A DNA stretch of 64,000 bases. Origin: Antennarius striatus (lineage: Eukaryota > Chordata > Actinopteri > Lophiiformes > Antennariidae). The stretch spans positions 12,435,001 through 12,499,000 of the forward strand of contig NC_090777.1 in assembly GCF_040054535.1 (NCBI RefSeq), given 5' to 3'. A model generated the notes under the pieces. The model was given only the letters and a program-made list of their open reading frames with translations. It was not told the origin of the DNA and did not search any database. The translations under genes were made by a program, and so were the position numbers. Position 1 is the first letter of the stretch. Every line of letters begins with the position of its first letter. Of this stretch, positions 23,263-34,643 are shown piece by piece.

Positions 23263-23982
23263 ACTTTATTAATCCCGGAGGAAATTGCATATATCCGCTG
23301 CTCAGGCATTTAACCCTCACTTGAAACTTCAGAAATTTGCAACTCTATTGGTCAAATTATTACTGCATCTGGAGATGGGAAATTTATTTGATAAAATGAA
23401 TCAAAAAACTAATTTAAAAAAAACAACTTTTCCACAAAAACATCAAAACCTGAAGTGGGCAACATTAAAGTGCTGAAATATTAATACAGTTTTTTCATCT
23501 GCGAACTAAGGTTGTCACAATACTAGAATCTCTAATACTGATACCCAGGAAAATACTCAATACTTGATTCCATTTTCAATTGTGCGGAACATCAATGACC
23601 CCCGCCCCAATATCAAATCATAACAGGATGCCCGTTTCACTCTACCTCACTGTGTAATCAGAGAACCCAGGGCTACAAAATTAAACTAATGTTTTCTCAG
23701 GTTCAATCTGTGACTTTGAGAGAAACAGTGTGTGCACTTAGTCTGCTGGATGCTGCCGGCACAGCACACATATTCAAGAGATGTTGTGATGGAGTGTGCT
23801 GTCAGTATCAATACTTTTGCAATTTAATACAATACAATGATTGGGTAATGATACTTTGAGTATATATACTTTCGACAGTGCTTCTAATAACATAAAATAC
23901 TCTCCACAACACAACTGTGCACAGTTTATTGCCCCATTGCACCCTACCCAATTTTGAGCAGATTTTTTGATTTATCTTCTTT

Positions 23983-24038
23983 TTTCCTTTCGGCTTTTCC
24001 CTTCAGGGGTCGCCACAGCGAATCAATTTCCTCCATCT
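23983..24038 (-). repeat. RTE LINE 3' tail fragment
   Basis: About 56 bp matching the last bases of the RTE family (CCTTCAGGGGTCGCCACAGC on the plus strand), a severely 5'-truncated insertion. Confidence 0.75.
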
Positions 24039-24489
24039 ATAAATTATTAATAATAATAGTAAGCTTACCTAATAAAATACCTTTCATACCAGAATTGCAG
24101 CTGAAAGTGCTTTACAACAAAGAATTCCAGCACCAAGTGCTTCATAAAATATCTGTAAAAATATAATAAAATGCATAATCATTAAATAATAATAATAGTG
24201 ATGTTCATAATTATTATGGTGTCCTTAAATCCCTCGTTGGATGGGTTACAAGCAAGCCACAGATAAAATGCCATTAATCAATTATTTGTTCAAGTAAATC
24301 ATGGATTGATTCATTCATTCATGGGTACTTTTATGTATTCTGTTGGCGATGCCGAAAACCTCGGGAAAAACACAGTATGTAGAGCTATTCATAAAGTCGC
24401 GGAGGCTACAATCACATGCCATAATGAAAAGAATCGTACACACATACATGTATGGAACACAGAAATGTTACTGTAGTCAGATATACAAG

Positions 24490-24740
24490 TGCAGTCATAG
24501 TGGGGAAGTAATATTATAATGGCACTAACTTCCGCACTGATACAGGCAGCGATTTTGTGCCAGCGATCCTGGCGCCGTTTGGCAGCTGCAACTGTGTTGC
24601 TTTTTGCCTGGATTATTGATTTGTATTGCTTGTGTTTATTAATTATTATTGTTTGTTCCTCCGTTGTGAAATATGCGGCTCGGGCCGCTTTGTTGCATGT
24701 TTGCGATCGGTTGCATGCAGCAAACTCCGCCCTTTTTATG
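24490..24740 (-). pseudogene. Myb/SANT-like DNA-binding domain fragment
   Basis: A minus-strand ORF contains AYFTTEEQTIIINKHKQYKS, IIQAKSNTVAAAKRRQDRW and HKIAACISA, the pattern of the Myb/SANT-like domain that accompanies Harbinger-type and related transposons. The flanking translation is not conserved-looking. It may be a TE remnant or a lineage-specific gene piece. Confidence 0.4.
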
Positions 24741-24889
24741 TGAGCGCGCACAGATCTAGACTGGACAAGCCTGGATTGAATTAGTGAGTTGATAGCCGGC
24801 TTTATGGTACCGAAAATCCGGAGGGCAGATGTCTCGGTAAGTGAAGCCAGATAAGTAAGAGGAAGCCCGGCTAGGTTAATCAAGCTTTA

Positions 24890-26560
24890 TGGTACAGGCC
24901 TCAGCTGTTCCAGAGTGTGGTCGGATGCTCGGTGAGGCTCTGCATGATTAAGGTCTAAAACCTCGTCCTCAGTACAGTTAAAATCCCCAACCAAGAATAA
25001 AAAATCCTCAGTTGTTTACGGACTTTATTCATTTGCTTTTTGAGTCGCTATATCTCTTGGTCACTGAGTTCTGATGTGGCTCTGTTTTTAATAAGTTGTT
25101 TTGCTGAACTAAAAAAAATAAATTCATCAAGAAAAACTGTTCTAGATTCATGCCTTTAGTTTGTTGTAAAAACAATTTAAACATTTTTTCTGGGTACAAA
25201 ACATGCCGTTGACTGGCAGTGACTGGAGTGTGAGATAGCTCACTGCAATCAGACATACAATCCTCACTATCAGTACTGTCTTGAACACTCGGTGTGACCT
25301 CAAGCCGACCAGCTTTACATCCGGCGGACGCAGTCAAAACATTCTTGCGCTTGCCTAGTAGGAGCAGGAATCCATTCAGACCCTTGGTCGTCTGTAACAG
25401 CTTCAGCCCCTGTCTGGTTTCCTGTCTCAACATTCACATTTTTATCACCATTCTCCCCCCTAACCTCACCTACTGCACTTGTCACCACCTTAGTCTCACC
25501 CAGTATACCTTTCTCACCCAGTTCACCTACCACCTCCATAATCTCACCCGGTTCACTCACTACCTCTCCAATCTCACCCTGTTCACCTGTCATCCCACCA
25601 TTTTTACCCACCACAACCGTCACCTCACCCAACTCACTGGACACCACCACACTCTCACCCATCACTCCACCTGCTTTACGCCTAACCTCACCTGCTGTCT
25701 CAGCTATCCTGCCACCATCCTCACTAGTCCCACCTTCACTCTCCCCCCTCACCTCGACGTTATCACTAGTTATCACTGCTCCTACCTGCACCTGACTCTT
25801 AGTCTCGCTCCTCGGAGCGTCTCCCCGCTCCTCGTCCCCGATGCTTCGGCGCCATGGAGCCGCAACGGGACGCCTCGGAGCGGCGGTGGGAACCGCCGTC
25901 TCACCGGGTGGGCCCCGCGGAGCATCGCTGACAGTGTGTCCCTCCTCTCCACAGCCACAACAACTGAGCTGAGAGGAGGTGGCGTACATCGTGTAGTCAT
26001 AGTTATCTACTTTAACAACGAAGCATTAAATTCTTCCGCCTTGTTGTTCAGGATCATAGAAACCTGTCGGAGGTGACACACGACATGTTTCAGTTGCGGG
26101 GACTTGCACCCCGACGGAACTTTTGTAATCGGCGACACAACTTTTCCGTGGCGAGAGAGTTCTCTAATCAGGAATTCATCACTGATAAAACGCGGGATGT
26201 TAGACAGTGTGATTCTAGACCCCGGCTGTAAAAGCGGCATGGCCGGTACAAACAGTCCATTAACATTTATCCCCTGTTCCACCAGTAACTTGACCTGGTC
26301 CACCTTCTCCACGAACATGACAATTGCCCTGCTCATCCGGCCGGCAGACTTCAGTGCGCTACACCAAATAACATCACCCACCGCTAGTGCTGCAAGGAGA
26401 ACCCACCCCGATCCCGTGACTCCTTGTCAGCGGTGTGAAACCACCGTACGCCATGAGTGGCCGCCAACCAGCCCACGCCTGGTCGGCAAAAACCACACAA
26501 AAACTGACAATAGACGACGTTAAACACTGAAGACAAACCCAATTAACAATACACAAAGAA
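24890..26560 (-). mobile_element. Tx1-like LINE, ORF1 plus a fragment of ORF2 endonuclease
   Basis: ORF1 starts upstream of 26381 (VGDVIWCSALKSAGRMSRAIV, ITLSNIPRFISDEFLIRELS, KHVVCHLRQVSMILN), shifts frame at a CCHC knuckle (CCGCGEEGHTV, about 25930-25960) and continues as a Glu/Gly-rich region to a C-terminal block SEDCMSDCSELS (25029-25260). A short ORF2 piece (DFLFLVGDFNCTEDEVLDLN, about 24940-25010) follows directly, so most of the endonuclease start is deleted. Confidence 0.7.
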
Positions 26561-26654
26561 TACAAACATAAAGACAAAACGTATAGATAGAAAAAAGCGC
26601 TGAAACACACTCAGCAGTTTTCCACTCTCTTCATTCACTCCTCACAGAAGAAGT

Positions 26655-26770
26655 TGGGGTTTTTTTGCAAAACACTTTAATCACACTCAAACATTTACCA
26701 ATTTTACATTAGAAGTGCTATAGTGCTTGAAAAATACTAAAAACCAATAAAAAGAAATACAATTTAAAAA
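26655..26770 (-). repeat. shared LINE 3'-end-like repeat, copy 2
   Basis: Matches 12385-12500. It lies between a Tx1 ORF1 remnant (25029-26381) and a Tx1 ORF2 C-terminus (28226-29190), on the 3' side of the latter. Confidence 0.4.
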
Positions 26771-27399
26771 TCAGTGCATTATATCAATGTAGTATTGAAT
26801 TTGTGGTCGTTAAGACTATAAATACTAAATTCAATCTACCCACTGAATACACAGGTCAGTGTCCAGAACAAACGGGACAAGAGGCTGGCAATTAAAACAA
26901 GAATTTACAATTTATTAAAACAGGTTACTGGGTTAAAACCTTATTTAAAACAATTAAAAATCCGACACCTAAAATTACAGGGCAGGCCAATGAGACAAGC
27001 CTAGAGCCACACAGTATAAAAACACCTGACAGGTAAGCAGTGGTAGTTATGCACAAGTACCCAAAGGCTTCACCTTCTAGAGCCCAAAACACACACTAAA
27101 ATACTGGGAGTCACTGCAGACACAGCACACACGTTATGATGCCAATATACAGGCAAGGCACTCCAAACAATAAAATATAGGATAAATAAAGCAATGACTC
27201 AAAACAATTAAAAGGAGGGTCACTAGAGGAATGGAGCCATGCGCCTCCCCACGACCCTACCACTCTTAATAATTGTACCTGTCGGTGTAGGTGACGCTCC
27301 TGCCCTTGTAATGTGTCAGTTAAAATAGAAATAAAATAATAAAAAGGGAAATAAAACACAGGCCAGTAACTCTAAAAGACTAGGGAAAGAACAGTGACA
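26771..27399. other. no feature recognised; LTR-like composition
   Basis: Unique-looking sequence rich in TTTAAAA and AATAAA words that continues beyond the RTE derivative to 28225. It could be a solo LTR or a LINE 3' UTR, but I could not find paired ends. Confidence 0.3.
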
Positions 27400-27417
27400 G
27401 TCATCGCACTTGTGGAC

Positions 27418-27724
27418 TTCTTCTTTTCCTTTCGGCTTTTCCCTTCAGGGGTCGCCACAGCGAATCAATTTCCTCCATCTAGCCCTGTCCTTTGAATCCT
27501 CTTCTCTCACACCAACTACCTTACATTCAACGTCCCTACTCTCAGTCCTATACTCTTGGTGTTCCTCTTCTCTTTCTTCGTGCGAACGCACTTTCCTCCT
27601 CTCCTTCTTCGACCAACAGTAATCCAATTTCCACCGGCGCCCTGTAGGTCAACAGCGCCGATGGCGGTCGTTGTTAACCCGGGCCTCGACCGATCCGGTA
27701 TGGAAGTCATAGGTTTGGTCATAG
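27418..27724 (-). mobile_element. internally deleted RTE derivative, 307 bp, with 18-bp target duplication
   Basis: Flanked by perfect gtcatcgcacttgtggac copies (27400-27417 and 27725-27742). On the minus strand it starts with the RTE 5' end (CTTCCATACCGGATCGGTCG, CGCCGGTGGAAATTGG) and jumps near 27520-27535 to the RTE 3' end (GTAGTTGGTGTGAGAGAAG through CGACCCCTGAAGGG). All coding capacity between is gone. Confidence 0.88.
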
Positions 27725-28225
27725 GTCATCGCACTTGTGGACAATTCTATAAAATGAACAGGAAATTAGAATACATTAATTCATACATTTTCTAAAAACC
27801 ATAAGCATTCATAAAACAGTCCAACAAATGAGCGTTACCTGGCTCATCCAGGGACTTAGTCACACTAAGGTGTGGCTCAGGTGTGTGTCTGCCACCGCGC
27901 AAACCAATACTAAAAAGAACAGCATTTATTAGAATAAAAACAGGTGGCTGGAAGCATGGTGAACAATCCTTAAAAACCCCAGTTCTCGGCTGTCCAATAA
28001 TCAGTGCATTTATGTCAGATTGTGTTATGAGCGGTCACCATATTAAAAGCTAAGACTACTCTTTAAAACACTAAAATCACACATGTCGCTCAGCAATATT
28101 TGGCGTGACTTCCTGCACCGCGGCTGCACTTACGCATGTGACGTCTGATGCTGATAGTGAGAGAGCGAGAGCATTGCTACCAGCTGCTTAAATAGCTTCC
28201 GCCCTGGGTCTTAAAGGTATCTCTG

Positions 28226-29190
28226 TTACATCAAGAAATTTGCAAGAGTGAGTTGATCATCAACTAAAGTGCATAGGACATTTTTGTGACACCAGATGTT
28301 CCTAAAGTTATTCAGGTCTTTTGTCATTTTGTAAAAACCAAATTCTAGTTTTAAGTGACATCTGATGTTACAGCAAAAAACAGTGGCTGCTTCTTGAACA
28401 GTATTGTTTTCAATTCTCCTCTTCCTGGTCACGTAAATTGCGTGACCAGGAAGACCAGGAAAATTGAGTTTTGCCTCCCCAGAAATAAAATTTAAAAGCT
28501 GCCACTTTCTTTGATTCGATTTCTTGTACCCAGCACCATAAATACATTTCCTGATATTAAAATAAATTTTAACTGAACAGATAAAAAACATTCGTTAAAA
28601 AAGTGAAGAGCATTGCAAGTCTCGTACACTCACAAAAAGCATGAAAGACTGTCTCACAAAGGGGACAGAAGGGACACTGGCTGGACATAGCAGGGTTAAA
28701 AACAGAGATAAAATCAGAACCGATCAGTGCACCGACCTCCAGTGGAGGATGTAAAATCCTCCACTGGAGGTCGGCTGTTTTTTTCTTGAGGGGAGGTTTG
28801 TACAGAAGTCTCCAGTGTGGGTCAGGTCCATTTCCCGTCATCCTGTTGGCCCAGGTAATTGGCGCTTTGTCACACAGGCCTTTCTTGTTGATTACTTTTG
28901 CACATTGTTTGTACAGTATTTTTTTGTTGGCCGTGTGCAGGCTGATTTCTCGTTCATCTCCGTGGAGAGGACCCTCCAGCTCTCCAAACGGGACTGATGT
29001 GGACCTCAGGGAAAGGATCTTTATTGTCAGGCACAGTCCCTGTACTATAGTCCAGGAGGAGGCTTCTCTCCTTCCCGGAGAGTCTTTGCCTCCACAGTTG
29101 TAGCACTCTCTGAGCCACCCTGGTGGACTGGATGTTCAGCAGGGAGCTCACAACCTGGGCATCCGCCAACGCTGGCCCGGCGTTGTCCAC
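28226..29190 (-). pseudogene. Tx1-like LINE ORF2 C-terminus with two fold-back insertions
   Basis: Minus-strand pieces: VSSLLNIQSTRVAQRVLQLW (about 29080-29150), HWRLLYKPPLKKKTADLQWR and CPFCPLCETVFHAF (28620-28810), YGAGYKKSNQRKWQLLNF, GEAKL, YVTRKRRIE and CHKNVLCTLVDDQLT (28240-28530). The order equals the C-terminal region of Tx1-type ORF2. Two perfect hairpins (28732-28774, 28420-28454) interrupt the coding match. Confidence 0.65.
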
Positions 29191-29194
29191 CAGA

Positions 29195-29255
29195 ACAACA
29201 AGAAGAAGAAACTTTAATGATCCCTTTAGGGGAAATTATCTTTTTCACTCATTTT
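29195..29255. repeat. LINE/SINE tail-like segment
   Basis: AAGAAGAAGAAACTTTAATG, ATCCC and GGGGAAATTATC recur in similar form near 45140-45200. It is probably a short 3'-end insertion. Confidence 0.4.
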
Positions 29256-29689
29256 ACTCTGACAGACAGGTGGCAAGTCCAGATACTTATGATCCCATTG
29301 GAGCACAAAACAACAAATGACCAAAACCATCCAGATAATGAGCCTTGTTAGGAGCCGGAACCATTCATAAGGGAATCGCTGTCCTGCCCACCCTCATGTG
29401 AGCTACTCAGGTGTGAATGGTTGTGGTTTTTGGAGATGGAGGTCAATACTGTGATTAATTGGCTAATAGATGGTGTTGTAGTCTCCCTACTCTGTTCACA
29501 GATGGGTTTTTCAGTTTGACAAGAATGGCTCCTTTAACTCGTCTCTGAAACCGTCTGTTCATTTGCTAAAACCTGGACATGACTGTCCCAAAGGAGTGGT
29601 CTGTCTTTCAGGTGCGGGTGGACAGCTGAGTCCTACCCTGTTTGATCTCCTACGTTGTGCCATCTGCCTGTCATATGGTTGTTTTATCG

Positions 29690-30330
29690 AGGGTGAGTGG
29701 TCCTCAGTGCACTGAACTGCAGACACTACACTACAGTGCTTTGCATTGTTTGCACATTACACTGTTTGTGTAATCTAATGTTGCATAATGCTGTCTGGTG
29801 CAGTCAGGTGTGCAGTAACTTGAACATTGGGGAGACCAAACAACTGATCCACAAGCGTTTGGTTCAACAAAGAATAGCCAACTCCTCAGTACAAGTCACA
29901 GCTGTCCACCTGGACCTAAAAGACACAAACCACTCATCTGAGGAAAGTCATGTCCATTTAGTCAGGGAACACAGATGGTTTGACAGAGGTGTTAAAGAAG
30001 ACAAAAAGGAATAACAAAGGAGAAGGATTAAGAATCCATCTATTAGCCATGTAGTATTGACCTCCATCCCCAGAGACAGCAGCAACCATTCACACCTGGG
30101 TACAGCTTACCATAACAGCTCACATGAGGGTAGGCAGGACAATGACCCCCCATATTCATGGTATATTCATTGTCTCTGTGGTTTTGGTCCTTTGTTTGTT
30201 TCCTGCTCCAGCAGGTTAATAAGTATCTGGACTCTCTACCAGTCAGTCAGAACTGAAGAAGCCTTTTGGATGAGGTGAAACATCTCCAACAAACCAGGGG
30301 GGGGTTATACTTCTGGAGAGATCAGTGGTC
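29690..30330 (+). pseudogene. Penelope-like element, decayed second copy
   Basis: NIGETKQLIHKRLVQQ, AVHLDLKDTNHS, LVREHRWFDRGVKE (29820-30000) match the endonuclease block at 10978-11241 and keep IGE of the GIY-YIG core. The 3' end CAGAACTGAAGAAGCCTTTT and GATGAGGTGAAACATCT follows near 30250-30285. Stops and shifts break the frame. Confidence 0.7.
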
Positions 30331-30740
30331 TTCTTTTTGTCTTAGAATATATGACCCCAAAAGCTCTTTGTAAATATGAGATGGGGCTGTTTCTTTTATT
30401 ACCTTTTATTTCCACTTAGTATTTCTAAAACTTTTGAAGCTACATTTTTTTCATTAAATTTTTGACAGGTCGTCTCACTTCCATTTTGTCCCCACTTGCA
30501 TTGTTCCAAATGCACGCGGGGGTGCGCGCTCACAGGCGCGCACGTGCAGAATCCCAGGGGGGCAGAGGTTTGTGCCACAGATGGTGAGATGATTGGGAGG
30601 ATAGAACAGCAGCCATCTGTCTGTACATAAAAATGTCCACGAGCGTCTGTCCAGATCAACACGACGCTCCTGTGTCCAACATGTGGTACGTCTCATGCAC
30701 TTTAAACGAAACTGTCCGTTTGTGAAATTCATTGTAAAAA

Positions 30741-32100
30741 TCAAATGTGGGGAAAAAAATCAGTTTTTTGTTTCCACATCTCATCAATAACCACTCCTAG
30801 CATTTTTAATTCGGCAAGCCGTTCAATATTTACTTCATTCACCTTAATAATAATTTTGTGTTTGCAGCTTTTCTTCCCAAATGACATATATTTAGTTTTT
30901 GTTAGGTTCATGGATAATTTGTTTATATCAAACCATAATTCCTCATTGGCTGTTTGTGCTAACTTATTGATGTTATTTCCTTTGCAAAGGATAGTTGTAT
31001 CATCCGCAAAGAGTGTCATTTTAAGGACATTTGAAACCTTATATAAATCATTAATGTAAAGCATAAATAATTTTGGACCCAACACTGACCCCTGTGGTAC
31101 CCCTCACAAAATGTCTAATGTTTTTGATGTCCTCCTGTGATGAATTGTAATCCATTTTGTAAATAGCTCTCTATCCAGTCCAGTACTGTACCCCTAAATC
31201 CAAATTGTTCCAGTTTTTCAATTAATATTTCATGATCAATTGTGTCAAAAGCTTTTTTTAAGGTCAATAAAGATTCCTATGGAGTACATCTTTTGATCCA
31301 TGGCATCAGTAATGAGTTCTATTGTTTCTGTCAGCACTAATGCAGTCGAATGATCCTTCCTGAAGCTGTACTGACTACAGTCAAGGAGATTGGGCTTTGT
31401 TATGAATTTATCCAGTCTGTTATTGAACAGCTTCTCCAGAATTTTTGATAATTGTAGTAGTATTGAAACAGGTCTGTAATTTGTAAATTCACAAGCATCC
31501 CCATTTTTAGAATTCGGAACCACTTTTGCAATCTTCATTTTGTCAGGAAACACCCCAGTTTGAAATGACAAATTACATATGTGTGTAAATGGTTGAAGAG
31601 TTCCATCCAGTACGCCCTTGATTAGCTTCATATCAAATCCATTCACATCAGTAGAAGTTTTTGCTACGGATTAGCTGACCAGGTGTCTAATCTCTGTGTC
31701 CTTCACTGGCGCCAGAAACATTGACTTCTGGTTCCTTCCTCCAATGTTGTCAAAATAATCCCAGTGCAAGTGTGAGACAGGAATGTTTTCTGCCAGTTTA
31801 GGACCGACACACATAAAGAATTCGTTAAATTTATTAGCTACTTCATCCATGTCCACTAATTTTGTATTTTTAATATTAAAATATTCAGAATAGGATGATT
31901 TAGCCTTACTTTGTTTTATAACATTGTTAACTATATCCCATGTTTTTCGAGTGTAATTTTTATTTTCTGCAAGCAGAGTACTATAGTACTCTTTCTTACA
32001 TGTTCTTATTAAAACATTTGAATTATTTCAATATTATTTTATTTGGCTTCTACTTGTTCTGTTCTTTGTTTCATAAAGCTTTTATATAATGTATTCCGAC
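30741..32100 (-). mobile_element. LINE reverse transcriptase remnant (unassigned clade)
   Basis: Minus-strand RT blocks in order: ANKFNEFFMCVGPKLAENI (31671-31856); SFQTGVFPDKMKIAKVVP, FTNYRPVSILLQLSKILEK, SFRKDHSTALVL (31245-31646); then LGPKLFMLYINDLYKVSNV, LFADDTTILCKG (FADD active site), WFDINKLSMNLTKTKYMSFG (30741-31085). Frames change at least twice. The clade (I/L2-like) is not certain. Confidence 0.7.
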
Positions 32101-32221
32101 AGGCATTGATCAATGACGACATCATCCATGGTTTTATTAACTCCTTTTTTTTTTTTAGATAAATTTTCTTCACTGGACAATGCAAGTTGTACAATTCCTG
32201 GGCTTGCGCTAGCCATTTGCC

Positions 32222-32470
32222 ACTTCGCCATAGGCGAAGTAAATTCCAGATTGGCTACAAGGTTTTTAGACTGTGTAGCCACAGTGGCGTTCTTATTTTT
32301 ACGGAAAAAATGCTAAAACTAGCAACTTTTTCGCTCGCTAGCGGCTCTCGCTATTTCCGCTAACGAGCACCGCTATTTCCTTTAGTGAGCAGGGCTAGCA
32401 CCGCTACTTCCGCTAGCGAATGGCGCTACTGCCGCTAGCGAACGGCGCTAGTGCCGCTAACTCCGCATGC
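32222..32470. repeat. GCTAGCG-rich palindromic cluster with hairpin
   Basis: A perfect ACTTCGCC/GGCGAAGT hairpin with a 3-nt loop lies at 32222-32240. GCTAGCG, GCTAACG or GCTAGTG words then recur every 10-20 bp from 32330 to 32460. No known family is recognised. Confidence 0.5.
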
Positions 32471-32479
32471 CGACGGAAT

Positions 32480-33389
32480 TTAGCCGAAGTGACCCGAACG
32501 CTCCCGATCATTAAATATGCACTCGGGTCATGACCTCCTTTCGTCCAATGAAAAACAAAATATTGTTTTTTTACAAGCTGAACCAGCGAGTTTGTGTAAG
32601 ACAAGGCGAGGACGATCGATCTAAAGAATCCAGTGTTTTATAGTAGAGTTTGTGTTAAAGTCCTCATTAATAAACAAATGGTGAATGCTGACAGGAGGTA
32701 GGAGTGGAGACAGACTGATCAGAAGGTAAATGAAAGATATTATCAATACTTGTTTGTAGTCTTAGACTTTTGTTCCCTATGACCAGCAGGAATAACCAGC
32801 GATGCATGTAAATGTGTATTCACCTCGCTTGCTATTTTTCATGCCTTTTTAAATTGAAATGAAAAATCATGTTGTTGAATTAAAAAAAATAAAATAAACT
32901 ATAGCATACCAATGGTGTTGGTGGTGGTCAGTTGAAATGTCTTCTAGTCTAAGTAAAACTAACAAGTAAACATTGAGTAATATTTTGTATGACTGTATCT
33001 TCACATAGTGAATAGAAGTTTTCAATTGTTGAGTCTCACATTTATTCCTGCATAAAGTAGGACAGAAATAAAGATAGTTCAGCTTGAACTGTTGACTTTA
33101 GTGTATTTTTGTAGGTAAACTGAATAGAGGATTTTTCCCTCAGAATGCAGGAAAACAACCCCATTTTCTAAAAAATGGAGGCCACCCGTTCAAGGGTTTC
33201 TTTCTTGTTTTTATTCTCAGACTCTTCGGATTTCCCTCGTTCTCTCGTCCTTTTGAAGGAATTAACGAGAGTCAGTGAGTGTTTATCCAATATGAGTTTG
33301 AGAGAGACAGCGAAGTCAGCAACAACGAGAGACAGGAGAAAAGACGTCTGCTCTCATTGAAACCCTTTCTGCCTTATTCGGTTCCTGAG
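32480..33389. other. no feature recognised
   Basis: No recognisable exon or repeat; 33600-34020 is likewise plain apart from the (AAAT)n. Confidence 0.4.
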
Positions 33390-33590
33390 TGTACAAAAGT
33401 TGAAATTTGACCTTGACCTATTGTTCCCAAAGTCAGGGGCATTTTCAGTCAAGTCAGTTTCATCCCCTTTGCTGCCCGAGTAATGTGTTGTTTCATCTTT
33501 CTATCTGCAACGGTTTGCAAAGATATTTGGTGGACTAATGAACAGACGAAGGAACAGACGAACGGACGAACGGAGAAAGGTCACACGAAC
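33390..33590 (-). repeat. unnamed repeat with AGGTCAAGGTCA, copy 1
   Basis: On the minus strand it matches 42600-42760: CCAAATATCTTT, AACCGTTGCAG, GATGAAAC, CACATTACT and TAGGTCAAGGTCAAATTTCA. It lies 0.7 kb upstream of bcas2. Confidence 0.6.
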
Positions 33591-34020
33591 ACTGACAATT
33601 ACAATACATCACAGCTTTGAAGCAGGATGAATAAACATTAACAAAAGAGATGTGGTCTATCACTATAGAAGCTGAGGAAAACCAACATTAATCAATATTC
33701 ACTGCCTAACAGTGGGTAGTGCTACTGCCTGTTCACATCAAGAAGGTTGTGGGTTTAAACCCCCTTTGACTTTTATGTTGGTCTTTCGTGTGGCCCTGTG
33801 ATAAACTGTTGATTTGTTCAGGTTGTACCTCGTCGCTAATCCAGTATCAGCCCCACAAAAGGTTACGAAATAAAATTGAACTCTAATAGAAATTAGATAT
33901 TAAACACACAAACACACAGCAGTTCAAAACAAATTATGGTTTGCTTCCATTTGGGTTTTCTTATATACCACCACTGACGTAATTAAACCACAAGCTAAAG
34001 CTATGTTTTGCAGAACTGAA

Positions 34021-34050
34021 AATAAATAAATAAATAAATAAATAAATAAA
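34021..34050. repeat. (AAAT)n microsatellite
   Basis: About seven AAAT units upstream of bcas2. Confidence 0.9.
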
Positions 34051-34184
34051 ATGTCGGGTTCTGCGTGACAGAAAAAGAAAAAAAAAAAGCGTTCCGTTCT
34101 GGTTTCCTCAAAGCAACGCTTCCATTCCAGTCCGCTAGAGGTCACCAACAAAAAATCCTGGCGGTGGTCTGACTTTATTTTGAA

Positions 34185-34276
34185 AGTTCAGACCGGAAGA
34201 CGTCGCTTTTAGCTGTTGGAGTCATTCGGCGATAGCGGCTCTTATTCATAAAATATTATTGATAAGACCAGGGGGG
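34185..34276 (+). promoter_or_regulatory. bcas2 proximal promoter / 5' UTR
   Basis: Immediately upstream of the bcas2 ATG there is an ETS-type core (ACCGGAAG, near 34192-34199) followed by a GACGTCGC half-CRE near 34199-34207. ETS plus CRE-like motifs without a TATA box are common at housekeeping spliceosomal genes. The role is inferred from position. Confidence 0.4.
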
Positions 34277-34579
34277 ATGGCGGGAACGGCGTCTGTTGCT
34301 GGCGAAGTGTTTGTCGATGCTTTACCATACTTTGACCAGGGTTACGATGCTGCAGGTGTCAGAGAAGCAGTGAGTAAAAGTCATGTGCTGTCCGCAGTGT
34401 GTTTCTTAGCTAACAATGCTAAAGCTAACTTTTATGTTACACTATGAAGCCACAATGTAAAATTATAATGTTTCAATAGAACGTTTAGCAGGTGAAACCC
34501 GCTAAAAATGGTGCGAGTCCTCCCAGTGTTCACCACATTGAAGTGTAACGTCCGTTTTCTGTTTCATAGAATCTGGAAG

Positions 34580-34643
<64 letters not shown>

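Noticed and set aside
25294..26076. 260-codon plus-strand ORF
   Set aside because: Antisense of the Tx1 ORF1 Glu/Gly-rich region; the minus strand carries a CCHC knuckle and RNA-binding-like blocks.
33175..33360. 61-codon plus-strand ORF near bcas2
   Set aside because: No domain, no splice context; AT-rich flank.
34259..34447. 62-codon bcas2 exon 1 read-through ORF as a separate gene
   Set aside because: The first part is bcas2 exon 1; codons after the GTGAGT donor at 34370 are intronic.
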